From the NCBI RefSeq assembly GCF_000003195.3, contig NC_012873.2, forward strand, positions 21,850,347 through 21,914,346: DNA of 64,000 nucleotides. The letters are read 5' to 3'. Source of the DNA: Sorghum bicolor. Lineage: Eukaryota; Streptophyta; Magnoliopsida; Poales; Poaceae. The notes below the pieces were generated by a model. That model was not told the DNA's origin. It did not search any database and saw nothing but the letters and a program-made list of their open reading frames with translations. A program made the translations under genes and the position numbers. This document shows, piece by piece, positions 47,288-60,900 of this stretch (its first letter is position 1; every line of letters starts with the position of its first letter).

Positions 47288-47678
47288 GCAGCTGTTGATA
47301 TTTGGTAACGCAATCAAGAATTGACCCGTAAGCGCACGAATATCGGTGAGCACTTCACCCGGGATGTTATCCAGAGTATCGTATTTATATTTTTACCACT
47401 AGGAGAAAGCGTGCATCTGACTAACCCAGTCTATTACTACTAACCTTTAGGCTACAAACTATGTGATTCGATGTGAGCGATGTATAGAGAAGACTACAAC
47501 CGCATTCTCGTTCTAACCTTGGTAAGGATGATCTACTGTTCTGTTGGGGAGGCTTACGGAATCTAGACTCCACAAAGGATGTTCGACCCGCACCTATAAA
47601 CCCTATCGAGCCTGCTAATGGGATATGGGCTACAAAGGTAACTCGGAAATGTCACGTTCCTCGCTACTACCAAGGTAC

Positions 47679-50600
47679 TGTGGCAGAACCCCCTAAGTGT
47701 TTGGGCCCACCGGCACCTGCCATTGTCCTAAGGACCTCTGACGGTGATGCCGGGAGTCCTCCCACCTTAGAAGTCCGATGAGCATCGCTGGACGCTCATT
47801 CCACTGCTACCTGTGGCGTATCAAGCTGGCTCGTTCTGACCACTAGCAATGGTCAAGCAACGAGAACTGCTTCTTCTCGCCCTTACAGGATAGCAAGTGG
47901 CCACCTTAACACCAGGATCATTCGTTGCGAAGATAAAGCAGTAACTCCAACGACACAAGACTAAAATAATATTTCAGAGTAAAACAGCGGAAGTATTACA
48001 TAACTTAATTTACAAAAGGAGTTCTTCCAAATAGTAGAGTGTTATTACGAGCCTGGTCCAGCGGAGCAACTGAAACTTTAGTACAGACAGTACAAATTTA
48101 CAGACCCTGCCCATGGGTCACGCTCACTCTTCTTCGTCGTCAACCTCGATGACGGTCACACAACAGGGTCCGAAGCAAGTCGGCTCATGTGCTTCACCTG
48201 CAACAGGGGTATTGAAACCCTGAGTACGGGAGTACTCAACAAGACTTACCCGATGGGAAAAGAGGAGAACTTAGGGATGCAGGCTTAGGGTATACAAGGG
48301 GTGGCTGAGCAAGGAGCCAAAATGTTTTGCTAAAAGCTTACTAGTAGTGCATCCTTATTTTCAAGTTTTAACCGCGAATTCCTCTCCCGCAGAGGCCGAG
48401 GAGTTCGAGGATAGTTTAACTAGTTGTACCCCACAGACGAATCCGTGAGTTCCTAATCCTAACGTCAAGTATTATTTATCGATGGCCATAGCTTCATGTC
48501 GCTATGAGTCCGGGAATTGGGATCCGAACCTCATGAGACATTTTCCCCTTTCTCATTTTATCATTCAGTTGCTTATTTAACTACGATGAGGGTCGAAGGA
48601 ATTGAGTCTCCCAATCGGGGAGCAACGACGATTCGAATCGCTTAGCAATCCAGCTGGAGTTCCTAACCACCCGACATATGTAGAACTAAATCTTGCATAT
48701 ACCAACCCAAGTCAGGCTCTCCCCAGATTTGACCAGGTTCGCGGCACCCGAGAGCACAGTACTCCACCATCCTACAGCCGATCTAGATGTTTTCCGGTCA
48801 TCTCAGATCCGTAAGGTGGGTACACACTACTCTCGCCATCTTTCCACTCCCAGTGCGCGAGTAGCTGTTCGCGTCGAGGGATCACAAGACCGGGCTTACC
48901 GAGGGCAAGTGGTTAGTACTATAAATTCTCAACCCAGCAGGCCATCAACGGAACGGTCCTTAATCGACACAGTCGGAGACACTACTTTAAGACTCCATTC
49001 TTAGAGCAAGTCCACCGACCGGTCTCAAATTGAAACATCATTGATCATAAGTGTATCCCACAACAACCCTTCAAACTTTCTTGTCTAAAAACCTATCTAG
49101 TAGCAGGGATAAGCATCGCTACGCAGTTTTAAAATAAACAGGTGTCAAGGACAGGATAACAGATATCAAGGTAGTAAATGCAACAAGTAGGTTAACCCAA
49201 TTCTTAACTACATAATGCAGCATTTTCAATTTACAAGTGATAAAAGATTTAAAACATTCAAGGAGGGGTTAATGCATCCGGGGCTTGCCTTGGTTGCAGG
49301 GCAGAGGGGGACCCTCGGAGACTTCCCAAGTCTCGGATCCTACTTCTTCGAATGGAGCACCGACCTCGGGGTTCGGTTCAACGGGCGCTCCTTCGGTCAC
49401 GGACACTATACGCAAAATGATGAATGCTTATGATATGCGTATGGCAATTATGCAAGATGGACCGAATTAAGTACAATTTGCCTTCTTAATGCAATATAGA
49501 ATTGTCACTAAATAAAGTTGTTTAACAATTTACTGTTTTTACCCAAGAGGTTGCATTTGCAAAGTAAAATCTCTTTTAATTCATAATTAACCTGAATTAA
49601 CTAATTATTAACCCTATTTACCTTAATAAATTCTTAATTAACTGCTAATGACAGTAATTAAACATTAAGGTTAAACAATAATTAAATACCAAAGGTCATT
49701 AGGGTTAATGACCTCAGGTCATCACACAATCCCAAAATCACTCAAACCCTAATTATGAGGATTTAACTAATCATTGTTTAATTATTTTGGAATTATTATT
49801 TAAGTACTAAATAAGGGTTTATTAATATTTTACTCACACATTCTCCAAATGCCACCAAATTTTGTGTGGAGCCAGGGGATAATATTCAGAGGCTCCCCAC
49901 AATTTTTGGTGATTTTTGGACATCTCAATAAATTACAAAAATTCATAGAAGTTTTATTCATTAAATAAAAGAGGCAAAATTTTATATACTTGTAAACTAC
50001 TAGAAAACAGAACTTAATATTTTTCTTGGGTTCTAATCATTTCAGGGAATTTACACAAAAATTTTCATCATTTTTGGATCACCCCACAATTTTCTACACA
50101 ATTTCAAACATTCAGCAAAAATTGCATAAAAAGAAAAAGAAAAAGATTTTCGCGCAGCGGGCGGCCTGGAACTTGGCCCGCAAGCCGGCCCACGCGCGTT
50201 CGGCCTGCACACGCGCTGCGCGCGCCGCCCCTCCCCTCACGTGGACACTGACGAGCGGGCCCCGCTCGTCAGTTCCATCTCCCTCGCACCCGGCGGCCTT
50301 GCCGCGCTCCCGGTCGCCGCTGGCGAGGTTCAAGCCCCACACCAGGGTGCGCATCAGTTGCGCCTCGACCTTGCGACCCCATAGGTACAACTCGAGGACA
50401 CTCTACCGTTCTCTTCCTTCCTCGGCCACGTGAATGGCGGGCGGCCACCCTGGCCGGCCGTAGACCGGTCCTCGGGGCTTGGTAGAGCACAAACCAACAG
50501 GTTCGGGAGGGCCAGGAAGGAATGGGGATCATGGTGCTCACACCACCACGGCGGAAGACACAACAGAGAAGCTTAGCGACGGTGGCCGTGCAGTCGGGCG

Positions 50601-51906
50601 GCGCCCCGGCTCCGGTGAGGTCGTCTCGGTGGCCCTGTTCACGTCCAAGGAGGGAAAACGAGCGCATGAGCATCGGGGAAACAAGAAGAGCTCGAAACGA
50701 CCGCCTTCAAGGCGTGGTACCGACTGGAGCAGCGTGTCCACGTGAAGGATTCCTCGGCGGCGACCCTGGCCGGAGTTGGAGAAGAGGGGGGGTGTTCCGG
50801 CGATTGAGTGGACTAGGGAGTGAGCTCGGAGGTGCACTGGGTTCGCAAGGAGGTGGCGGATGCTATGGACCGGTCAATTTAGCTCGGGAAGGATTGGTTG
50901 CGGTGAATTGAAAAGAGAAGCTCGTCGGGTTCTCTGGCTCAGAACAGAGGAAACGCGCGGCGGCACCCACGCTGGTGCTCAAAGGGGAGGAGATGAGCCA
51001 AGGGCGTCCACGTTGCCTGGCGACGCAGGCAAGCAGGCAGCTGCGTGCCCACACGGGCGCTCGCGGTGCTGCGCGCACGGCGGCCGCGTTGGACAGGGAG
51101 CCGGTGATCCCTATCGGGTCACTGTAGCAGACCCTTATCCCCTCTTTTCTGAACTTTGTGAAATTCAGCCGAAATTTGAACTGGAGTCAAATTTGTGTCA
51201 AAACAAAAGTTGTTCCAAATTTTATAAGCTACAAAACATGTTTCGGTGACCAGAGCTGATTTTGAGTGTAACAGGGTGAATTTGGCCAAAACAGTTTGGA
51301 AATCAAAATTCAATTTGAGAGGATTCAAATTTTTAACTTGGGGCAGATTAGAATTTCCAAAATTACTTTTGTTTTTCCTAAACAACTTGAAAAACTCCCA
51401 ACATGAAAGTTGCTCAACTTTTTGTGCTCTACAACTTTCATGTTGACCACTTTTCAAAATTCCAAATGGATTTTGAATTTGGAGGTTTAATTTGGAAAAG
51501 GGGACACTTTTCGGAAATCTGTATTTTCAAAATTACTTTGAATTTTGTATTGAAACTTCAAAAACTCAAAACACCAAAGTTGTACATCTTGCCAAGAGCT
51601 ACAACTTTGCTTTTGAACTCAACCTCAAATTTTGCTTAGTTTTTGACTTATGCAAAAGGGGGCAAATCTAGGATCCAGAAATCAGGGTTTTTCCCCCTTT
51701 TAGCTTTTCGGAAAATTTCCACCCTAGGGTTTAGCAACCACACAAGCATCAACACACCACATAAGCACACTCTACCTCCCTAAGCTCAAGCAATCAAAGT
51801 AAACTGGTTTTAAGTTGATGCATACTGATATGCTTAACAAATATGATTTGCAATGCTCATGATGACATGATCCGTTTTTAGTAACCGTAACATCGGGGAT
51901 GTTACA
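47679..51906 (-). repeat. 3' LTR of element B (4228 bp)
   Basis: Termini TGTGGCAG and GATGTTACA on the + strand. It has a GC-rich core at about 50150-51120 flanked by AT-rich arms. The 13-bp stem-loop is at 51400-51444. The short frames inside are not conserved as proteins. Confidence 0.95.
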
Positions 51907-51921
51907 GCCCTTCCCCCTTAA
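51907..51921 (-). other. Polypurine tract of element B
   Basis: The minus strand reads TAAGGGGGAAGGGC directly before the 3' LTR start. Confidence 0.8.
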
Positions 51922-52111
51922 AGAAATCTCGTCCCCGAGATTTAAAACCCTTAGGGTAAGTAATGGAAAAGGAAATTTGTCAAAACTCTTTCATCTTCAA
52001 CTTTCCCATAAGGCAAGAAGTTGGGGAAAACACTCCATTATAAGCATATATGTACATTGAGTGCATGGCTCTGGTGACTCTTTTCCTTCACTAGAGTACA
52101 CTCTCTATTTA

Positions 52112-55100
52112 TCACGTGTTGTCCTGAAGAGAAGCGTGGAATTTAGGGAAATTCTCTAGCAAGTAATCTTCAGATTCCCAGGTGGCTTCCTCTTCAGAGT
52201 GCTGGCTCCATTGTACCTTGTACCATTTGGTGGTTGTTCTTCGAGTAACTCTATCTTTCTGATCCAGTACTCGGATAGGATACTCCGAATAAGTTAGATC
52301 TGGTTCAAGTTCTACATCTTCAATATCCTGAACTCGGTCTGGTACCCGTAGACACTTTTTCAGTTGAGACACATGGAACACATTATGCACCCCGGATAAT
52401 CGTTCGGGCAGTTTAAGGCGGTAAGCGACCTGTCCACATCGGTTAATGATTGGAAATGGACCAATGTAACGAGGCGCTAACTTGCCTTTAACACCAAAAC
52501 GATTTACTCCTTTCATCGGGGATACTTTCAAATACACATGATCACCTTTGACGAACTTTAATGGTCGACGTCTTTTATCAGCGTAACTTTTCTGTCGGGA
52601 CTGAGCAACTTTCAAGTTATTTTGGATTTGTTTCACTTTGTTCTCAGTCTCTTTCACTAGGTCAACCCCGAAGAACCATCTTTCTCCAGGTTCCGACCAG
52701 TGTAATGGAGTTCGACATCGGCGACCATACAGTGCCTCAAAGGGAGCCATCTTGATACTCTCTTGGTAGCTATTATTGTAAGAAAATTCTGCTAGAGGCA
52801 AGCAGTCATCCCACTTATCTGGAAAATTCAGGGCACAAGATCTTAATAGATCTTCTAGGGTTTGATTCACTCTTTCAGTTTGCCCACCGGTTTGAGGGTG
52901 GTAGGCTGTGCTGTATAAAAGCTTAGTGCCTAGGGACTCATGTAAACATTTCCAGAATTGGGAGACAAATTGTGTGCCTCTATCTGACACTATTGTCTTT
53001 GGCACCCCATGCAGACTTAGGATACGGTCGAAATAAATCTTAGCATAGGTGGAGGCAGGATACAATAGCTTTACAGGAAGAAAATGTGCTGTTTTGGTGA
53101 GACGATCTACTATGACCCAAATTGAATCAAAGCCCTTGGCCGTCTTGGGCAATCCTACTATGAAATCCAAACTTATGTCATCCCATTTCCATGCGGGGAT
53201 AGGCAAAGGTTGCAACTCCCCAGCGGACTTGAGATGAATGGCTTTGACCTTTCGACAGGTGTCACATTGGGCCACATAGCGAGCTATCTCTATCTTCATT
53301 TTTGTCCACCAAAACCTTTGCCTTAGGTCCTGATACATCTTATTGCTTCCCGGATGAACAGAATACCTCGTGGTATGAGCTTCATCTAGGATTTGTTGAC
53401 GTAGCTTAGGTACCTTTGGAACCACTAACCGGTTCTTGAACCAGATTACTCCCGCATCATCCACCTTAAAGTCTGTGGGTGCTTTATTAGAAATCTTCTC
53501 TTTAAGATGTCTCATGCCTTTGTTTTCTTTTTGTGCCCTTATGATTTGAGCTTCGAGATTGAAGTCGATCTTTAAATTGGCAAGGCTTCCTTGGGAAATC
53601 ATTTCTATCCCTAAGTTCTCTAGCTCTTGGCACAAAGTTATATCCCTAGGCGTCACTGTTACGCAATTACAGTGAGCCTTACGACTAAGGGCATCAGCTA
53701 CTACATTTGCCTTGCCAGGGTGATAATGCACCTCAAGGTCGTAATCTTTAATTAATTCTAGCCACCTTCGCTGGCGCATATTAAGCTCAGCTTGAGTAAA
53801 GATATACTTCAAGCTTTTGTGATCTGTATATAGATGACATGTGTTCCCCAACAGATAATGACGCCAGATCTTTAATGCATGTACCACGGCGGCTAGTTCA
53901 AGATCATGGGTCGGGTAATTCTCTTCATGGGGTTTGAGTTGTCTGGAAGCATATGCAATTACGCGACCCTCCTGCATTAGCACACAGCCTATCCCGATTC
54001 CTGATGCATCACAATATACATCAAAGGGTTTTTCAATATCTGGCTGGGCTAAGACAGGTGCAGTTGTCAACAACCTTTTCAGAGTCTGAAAGGCTTGCTC
54101 ACATTGGGGTGACCAAACAAACTTGGTTTGATTTTTGAGCAAGGTTGTGATTGGTTTGGCGACTCTGGAAAAGTCCGGGATAAAACGACGGTAATATCCC
54201 GCCATACCCAGAAAACTACGGACCTCATGTACCGTAGTCGGGGGTTTCCAATTCAACACGTCTTCTACCTTGCCTGGGTCTACAGCGACTCCCTCCGCTG
54301 ATAATACATGACCCAGGAAATGGACTTTGTCCAGCCAGAACTCACATTTGCTGAACTTGGCATATAGCTGATGCTCCCTAAGACGGGTCAGCACGATTCT
54401 CAAGTGTTCGGCATGTTCTTTCTTAGTCTTGGAGTAAATCAAGATATCATCGATAAAAACGACCACAAATTTGTCTAGTTCTGGCATGAAGACAGAGTTC
54501 ATTAGGTACATGAAATGGGCCGGCGCATTGGTCAACCCAAAAGACATCACTAAGTATTCATACAGCCCGTAACGGGTTGTAAAAGCTGTCTTGGGCACAT
54601 CTTCCGGCCTAATTTTAATTTGGTGGTACCCTGATCTCAAATCAATTTTTGAGAACACTTTGGCCCCAGCTAGTTGGTCAAACAATAAGTCAATGCGGGG
54701 CAGTGGGTACTTGTTCTTAATCGTCACCTCATTTAGGGGACGATAGTCGACACACAGCCTTAATGTTTGATCTTTCTTTTTCACAAACAAGGCTGGGCAA
54801 CCCCATGGAGAAGAACTGGGCTGAATAAAACCCTTCTGCAACAACTCTTGTAATTGGGTTTTTTAATTCGGCCAGCTCTTTCGGTGCCATTCTGTAGGCC
54901 CTTCGAGATATTGGGGCTGTTCCTAGTTTCAATTCTATACTGAATTGTACATCCCGGTCCGGAGGTAGACCTGGTAAGTCTTCAGGAAATACATCCGGAA
55001 AATCTCGAACTACCGGGATATCTTTAACTTCAGACACATTCGCGGCATGAACTTGCCCCATTGTCCATTTGGGAGTAACTAATTGAATTAGCAAATAAGA

Positions 55101-56645
55101 ATTCTCATTGGGCAATGGGATTTTAATGGTTCGATGCAGAGTGTCCAGCACAACCCCTCGTTGTGCCATCCAGTTCATGCCCAAGATGACATCAATCTCT
55201 TGGTCCTTAAGGACAATCATGCTAGTAGGAAAATTATGCCCACCAAATTCGATGGGTACTTGGTGAACCATTTCTTTGGACATCAGTCGTCCTCCTGGCG
55301 ACTGTATATAAAAATGATCTTGTGTTTCCCCAATGGGTATACCATGCTTTAACACAAAGGTGCGATTAATGAATGTATGAGATGCACCAGAATCAAAGAG
55401 CATTAAAGCAGGATGTTTCGCAACAGGAAACGTACCCATCATCACTGGTTCGCCCTCTGGAATCGTTTCCACTTCAGTATGGAAGACTTGCCCTGTCTTC
55501 TTTACCGGTCTACCTTTCTGTACCTGTTGCCCTTTTTGAGTCCCAGTCCTGAACTGACTCGGCTGGGGTTGGCCCATAGGTGGCCTTTGAAAGGTAGGAT
55601 TGGTTTGGCGGGGAAAAGGGCACTCTTTAGAGAAATGCCCAGGCTTACCACAATTGAAGCAAGGGTAATTGTGGCTGGGCAGAGCAGTGGGGCGAACACC
55701 TGGGGTGTTCGGCTGACGTGGTGCAAGAGTGATGGCAGTAGGTCGAGAGTATACCTGCTGCCCTGGTCTGTACTGTGGAGGGGAGAAAGGACCACGATAC
55801 GGTGACGGCGCTGGGAAGCGTCCGTGGCCCTGTGGATGATAAATGATCTTCTGGCGCTTTTGACCGCGACCAGAGAAAGAGGAGGAAGCAGCCTTCTTCT
55901 TGGCTTCCTTGTGTTTCCTATTCTTTTCCTCTGAGGCGATAGCAATATTTACCGCCTCATAGAAAGTAGCATTTTGGCACGTGGTCATCATGGTCTGAAG
56001 TTTAGTATTTAGACCACGCATGAAATAGGCTTTCTTCTTTCTGTCAGTGTTCACATGATCCGTGGCATATTGAGAGAGATGATTAAACCTTGCCACGTAC
56101 TCCATAACACTTTTATCGCCTTGCTGCAAGGCGAGAAACTCTTCGGCCTTCATGGCCATGAGCCCTTCGGGGATGTAGTGGGCGCGAAACGCGTCCCTAA
56201 ACTCAGTCCAGGTAACCTGGTGACCGGGAGCTTGGATAGCTAAGAAGTTCTCCCACCAGGCACCTGCAGCTCCCCGAAGCTGCTGAGCTGCAAACAGGGG
56301 CTTCTGAGTTTCTGAACACTGAATCAAACTGAACTTATGCTCCATAGTTCGGAGCCAGTCATCCGCTTCTAAAGGCTCATCGGCCTTAGTGAACACCGGG
56401 GGCCTGGTCTCGGTAAAGTCCACATACCGAGTCTCTCCGTCCCCGTTGCGCGGTGCCCTGAAATTTGGAGTAGGGTGTGGTTGACGCTGTGCTAGCTCGC
56501 GCAGCAAGCGAGCATTGTCAGTAGTGGCATTTAACAGAACAGCAATGGCGTCAGCCAAAGAAGGTGGAACAGGTGGAGGGTTGGGGATATCATCCCCTCC
56601 CTGGGATGTCCCAGCTCCCTCAGATCCGCGAGTACGCATCGGCAT
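52112..56645 (-). pseudogene. gag-pol of Tekay element B, single 1-base frameshift
   Basis: The first frame, from 56645, holds Gag (WLRTMEHKFSLIQCSE, then AAGAWWENFLA), an intact CCHC zinc knuckle ([14 protein letters not shown]) and retropepsin FDSGASHTF. The second, 910 codons ending at 52112, holds RT (FIDDILIYS), RNase H (YCDASG, YTDHKSL, ADALSRK), integrase (CDTC, SDRGTQF, QTERVNQ, YIGPFP) and a complete group II chromodomain (WYKVQW, EEEATWE). The frames part near 54860, where the sense strand has six A and element A has five. Everything else is open, so B could be near-functional or simply misread at one base. The chromodomain is expected to bind methylated histone tails and steer integration to heterochromatin. 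Confidence 0.95.
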
Positions 56646-56858
56646 CTGTTACAAGAGTTGTAGATACCTGTTACCACGTGAAATTCATAACACAGAACAT
56701 ATCTTACATTCTTCCATTCACTTATTAAACATTAGTTCAACACACCAAGAGTAAACAGGTACAACTTCTCAAACCGAAAGAGAACTTATATTACAAACCC
56801 GAACCCCACTACGGCAAGCTAGAACTCCTACAACGACGTTGCCCTCGGTTTCATCGAA

Positions 56859-57562
56859 CTAATCGGCGTGGCCAGAGCTGTAGCCCGGGTCGTCATTGCC
56901 ATCATCCTGATTACCCCCTGGGTTGTGGTCATCGGAGTCGGACTCCTCTTCATCACTGAGGCCGGGGTCGGGTTCCCCATCGTCTGCCAACTCGCCATCC
57001 GTATCCATTTCCCCTTCGCCGGGAGGTGGGTGGAGTTGATGATACAGATCAAATGCAATATCACGATATTGCATAGCTAGGTCATTGACTGTATCTAAGT
57101 GATGTGCCAGCTCCAGTTTCTCCAGCTGGAGCTGGTCCTCTCGTTGCCACGCGACATCCCGCTGTGCGGTGACCGTGGCCGCCATCTTCACATACAAATC
57201 CTTAAGATACCTTGCCTTGCCCAACTTTGCGTTCATCCTAGTTAGCTCATGCCTATGTGTGCTCCTAGCTTCTTCCTCTCGGGCAATGGCTGCATTCCGC
57301 TCCTCCACCATCCGGGACAACATAGCCTCACAGTTCTCTGTAGCTTGTTTTCTTTGGCCAGTTGAGCTTTAAGTTTGCCAATCTCCATAACATTGTACAT
57401 TCTCTCTCTCATCACCTCAGTCAACTCGGCGGACAACCTGTCCACCTCCTGCTGAGGCGGCGAACGGCTACTACTGGCTTGATCACTGCGTGGAGCTAGC
57501 TGATGTCGGGGAACTCCTTTTGGACCAGTCCGCTTACGCGGGGTCTGCTTCTGACGAGCCAT
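56859..57562 (-). pseudogene. ORF0 of element B with histone H3-tail-like N-terminus, one 1-base frameshift
   Basis: The start at 57562 reads MARQKQTPRKRTGPKG and continues VPRHQLAPRSD. Against the mature histone H3 tail, with a one-residue insertion after K14-G, 15 of the first 21 H3 positions match, including A1, R2, K4, Q5, T6, R8, K9, T11, G12, K14 and the later PR and QLA. After residue ~35 it becomes a charged coiled coil, then an acidic tail (DEEESDSDD). There is no histone fold. One T is missing from a T run near 57345 (four where A has five), shifting the frame; the rest aligns with A's intact 234-residue copy. It sits between the PBS and gag on the coding strand. A role in docking to chromatin readers, including the element's own chromodomain, is inference. 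Confidence 0.82.
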
Positions 57563-57921
57563 CCTGTAGAGGGTAAGTTTAGATTAGTAAGAAAGACCTT
57601 AAAGGTTAGCAAGAATAGGATTGATTCTATTCACCCAACCCAAACAAGGAGGAAGGAACTTAACCAGTTAATACATCATGATGCATGCACGAACTTACGA
57701 TTCCTACTAACAATTCGTAACGATATTACTTTAAACTTTTACAACATAGGGCAATACTTTATGTTGCTCCTCCATACCACTTCCAAAAATTCTAAGAAAG
57801 CCTATAGACAGGGGTAGGTTAGGACTAAGCACTTGGACTCAAAATAGGCAGGTTCATAGTATTAGATCCAAACGAATTTTGAAGTTTTTCAATAGTTACA
57901 GCAGTCATCTTAGCAACGAAG
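57563..57921 (-). other. 5' leader of element B
   Basis: Untranslated stretch between PBS and ORF0 start, aligned with A's leader at 7767-8127. No gene is seen. Confidence 0.6.
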
Positions 57922-57933
57922 GCTCTGATACCA
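57922..57933 (-). other. Primer binding site of element B (initiator Met tRNA type)
   Basis: The minus strand reads TGGTATCAGAGC two bases after the LTR end, identical to A. Confidence 0.93.
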
Positions 57934-57935
57934 GC

Positions 57936-60900
57936 TGTGGCAGAACCCCCTAAGTGTTTGGGCCCACCGGCACCTGCCATTGTCCTAAGGACCTCTGACG
58001 GTGATGCCGGGAGTCCTCCCACCTTAGAAGTCCGATGAGCATCGCTGGACGCTCATTCCACTGCTACCTGTGGCGTATCAAGCTGGCTCGTTCTGACCAC
58101 TAGCAATGGTCAAGCAACGAGAACTGCTTCTTCTCGCCCTTACAGGATAGCAAGTGGCCACCTTAACACCAGGATCATTCGTTGCGAAGATAAAGCAGTA
58201 ACTCCAACGACACAAGACTAAAATAATATTTCAGAGTAAAACAGCGGAAGTATTACATAACTTAATTTACAAAAGGAGTTCTTCCAAATAGTAGAGTATT
58301 ATTACGAGCCTGGTCCAGCGGAGCAACTGAAACTTTAGTACAGACAGTACAAATTTACAGACCCTGCCCATGGGTCACGCTCACTCTTCTTCGTCGTCAA
58401 CCTCGACGACGGTCACACAACAGGGTCCGAAGCAAGTCGGCTCATGTGCTTCACCTGCAACAGGGGTATTGAAACCCTGAGTACGGGAGTACTCAACAAG
58501 ACTTACCCGATGGGAAAAGAGGAGAACTTAGGGATGCAGGCTTAGGGTAGACAAGGGGTGGCTGAGCAAGGAGCCAAAATGTTTTGCTAAAAGCTTACTA
58601 GTAGTGCATCCTTATTTTCAAGTTTTAACCGCGAATTCCTCTCCCGCAGAGGCCGAGGAGTTCGAGGATAGTTTAACTAGTTGTACCCCACAGACGAATC
58701 CGTGAGTTCCTAATCCTAACGTCAAGTATTATTTATCGATGGCCATAGCTTCATGTCGCTATGAGTCCGGGAATTGGGATCCGAACCTCATGAGACATTT
58801 TCCCCTTTCTCATTTTATCATTCAGTTGCTTATTTAACTACGATGAGGGTCGAAGGAATTGAGTCTCCCAATCGGGGAGCAACGACGATTCGAATCACTT
58901 AGCAATCCAGCTGGAGTTCCTAACCACCCGACATATGTAGAACCAAATCTTGCATATACCAACCCAAGTCAGGCTCTCCCCAGATTTGACCAGGTTCGCG
59001 GCACCCGAGAGCACAGTACTCCACCATCCTACAGCCGATCTAGATGTTTTTCGGTCATCTCAGATCCGTAAGGTGGGTACACACTACTCTCGCCATCTTT
59101 CCACTCCCAGTGCGTGAGTAGCTGTTCGCGTCGAGGGATCACAAGACCGGGCTTACCGAGGGCAAGTGGTTAGTACTATAAATTCTCAACCCAGCAGGCC
59201 ATCAACGGAACGGTCCTTAATCGACACAGTCGGAGACACTACTTTAAGACTCCATTCTTAGAGCAAGTCCACCGACCGGTCTCAAATTGAAACATCATTG
59301 ATCATAAGTGTATCCCACAACAACCCTTCAAACTTTCTTGTCTAAAAACCTATCTAGTAGCAGGGATAAGCATCGCTACGCAGTTTTAAAATAAACAGGT
59401 GTCAAGGACAGGATAACAGATATCAAGGTAGTAAATGCAACAAGTAGGTTAACCCAATTCTTAACTACATAATGCAGCATTTTCAATTTACAAGTGATAA
59501 AAGATTTAAAACATTCAAGGAGGGGTTAATGCATCCGGGGCTTGCCTTGGTTGCAGGGCAGAGGGGGACCCTCGGAGACTTCCCAAGTCTCGGATCCTAC
59601 TTCTTCGAATGGAGCACCGACCTCAGGGTTCGGTTCAACGGGCGCTCCTTCGGTCACGGACACTATACGCAAAATGATGAATGCTTATGATATGCGTATG
59701 GCAATTATGCAAGATGGACCGAATTAAGTACAATTTGCCTTCTTAATGCAATATAGAATTGTCACTAAATAAAGTTGTTTAACAATTTACTGTTTTTACC
59801 CAAGAGGTTGCATTTGCAAAGTAAAATCTCTTTTAATTCATAATTAACCTGAATTAACTAATTATTAACCCTATTTACCTTAATAAATTCTTAATTAACT
59901 GCTAATGACAGTAATTAAACATTAAGGTTAAACAATAATTAAATACCAAAGGTCATTAGGGTTAATGACCTCTGGTCATCACACAATCCCAAAATCACTC
60001 AAACCCTAATTATGAGGATTTAACTAATCATTGTTTAATTATTTTGGAATTATTATTTAAGTACTAAATAAGGGTTTATTAATATTTTACTCACACATTC
60101 TCCAAATGCCACCAAATTTTGTGTGGAGCCAGGGGATAATATTCAGAGGCTCCCCACAATTTTTGGTGATTTTTGGACATCTCAATAAATTACAAAAATT
60201 CATAGAAGTTTTATTCATTAAATAAAAGAGGCAAAATTTTATATACTTGTAAACTACTAGAAAACAGAACTTAATATTTTTCTTGGGTTCTAATCATTTC
60301 AGGGAATTTACACAAAAATTTTCATCATTTTTGGATCACCCCACAATTTTCTACACAATTTCAAACATTCAGCAAAAATTGCATAAAAAGAAAAAGAAAA
60401 AGATTTTCGCGCAGCGGGCGGCCTGGAACTTGGCCCGCAAGCCGGCCCACGCGCGTTCGGCCTGCACACGCGCTGCGCGCGCCGCCCCTCCCCTCACGTG
60501 GACACTGACGAGCGGGCCCCGCTCGTCAGTTCCATCTCCCTCGCACCCGGCGGCCTTGCCGCGCTCCCGGTCGCCGCTGGCGAGGTTCAAGCCCCACACC
60601 AGGGTGCGCATCAGTTGCGCCTCGACCTTGCGACCCCATAGGTACAACTCGAGGACACTCTACCGTTCTCTTCCTTCCTCGGCCACGCGAATGGCGGGCG
60701 GCCACCCTGGCCGGCCGTAGACCGGTCCTCGGGGCTTGGTAGAGCACAAACCAACAGGTTCGGGAGGGCCAGGAAGATGGGGATCATGGTGCTCACACCA
60801 CCACGGCGGAAGACACAACAGAGAAGCTTAGCGACGGTGGCCGTGCAGTCGGGCGGCGCCCCGGCTCCGGTGAGGTCGTCTCGGTGGCCCGGTTCACGTC

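Noticed and set aside
54855..54870. Programmed frameshift between protease and RT in B
   Set aside because: The homologous site in A is in frame with one base fewer, so an indel or read error is simpler. Kept only as a note in the B finding.
56859..57562. A genuine host histone H3 gene
   Set aside because: Only the first ~22 residues resemble H3. No histone fold follows, and the frame sits between PBS and gag of an LTR element.
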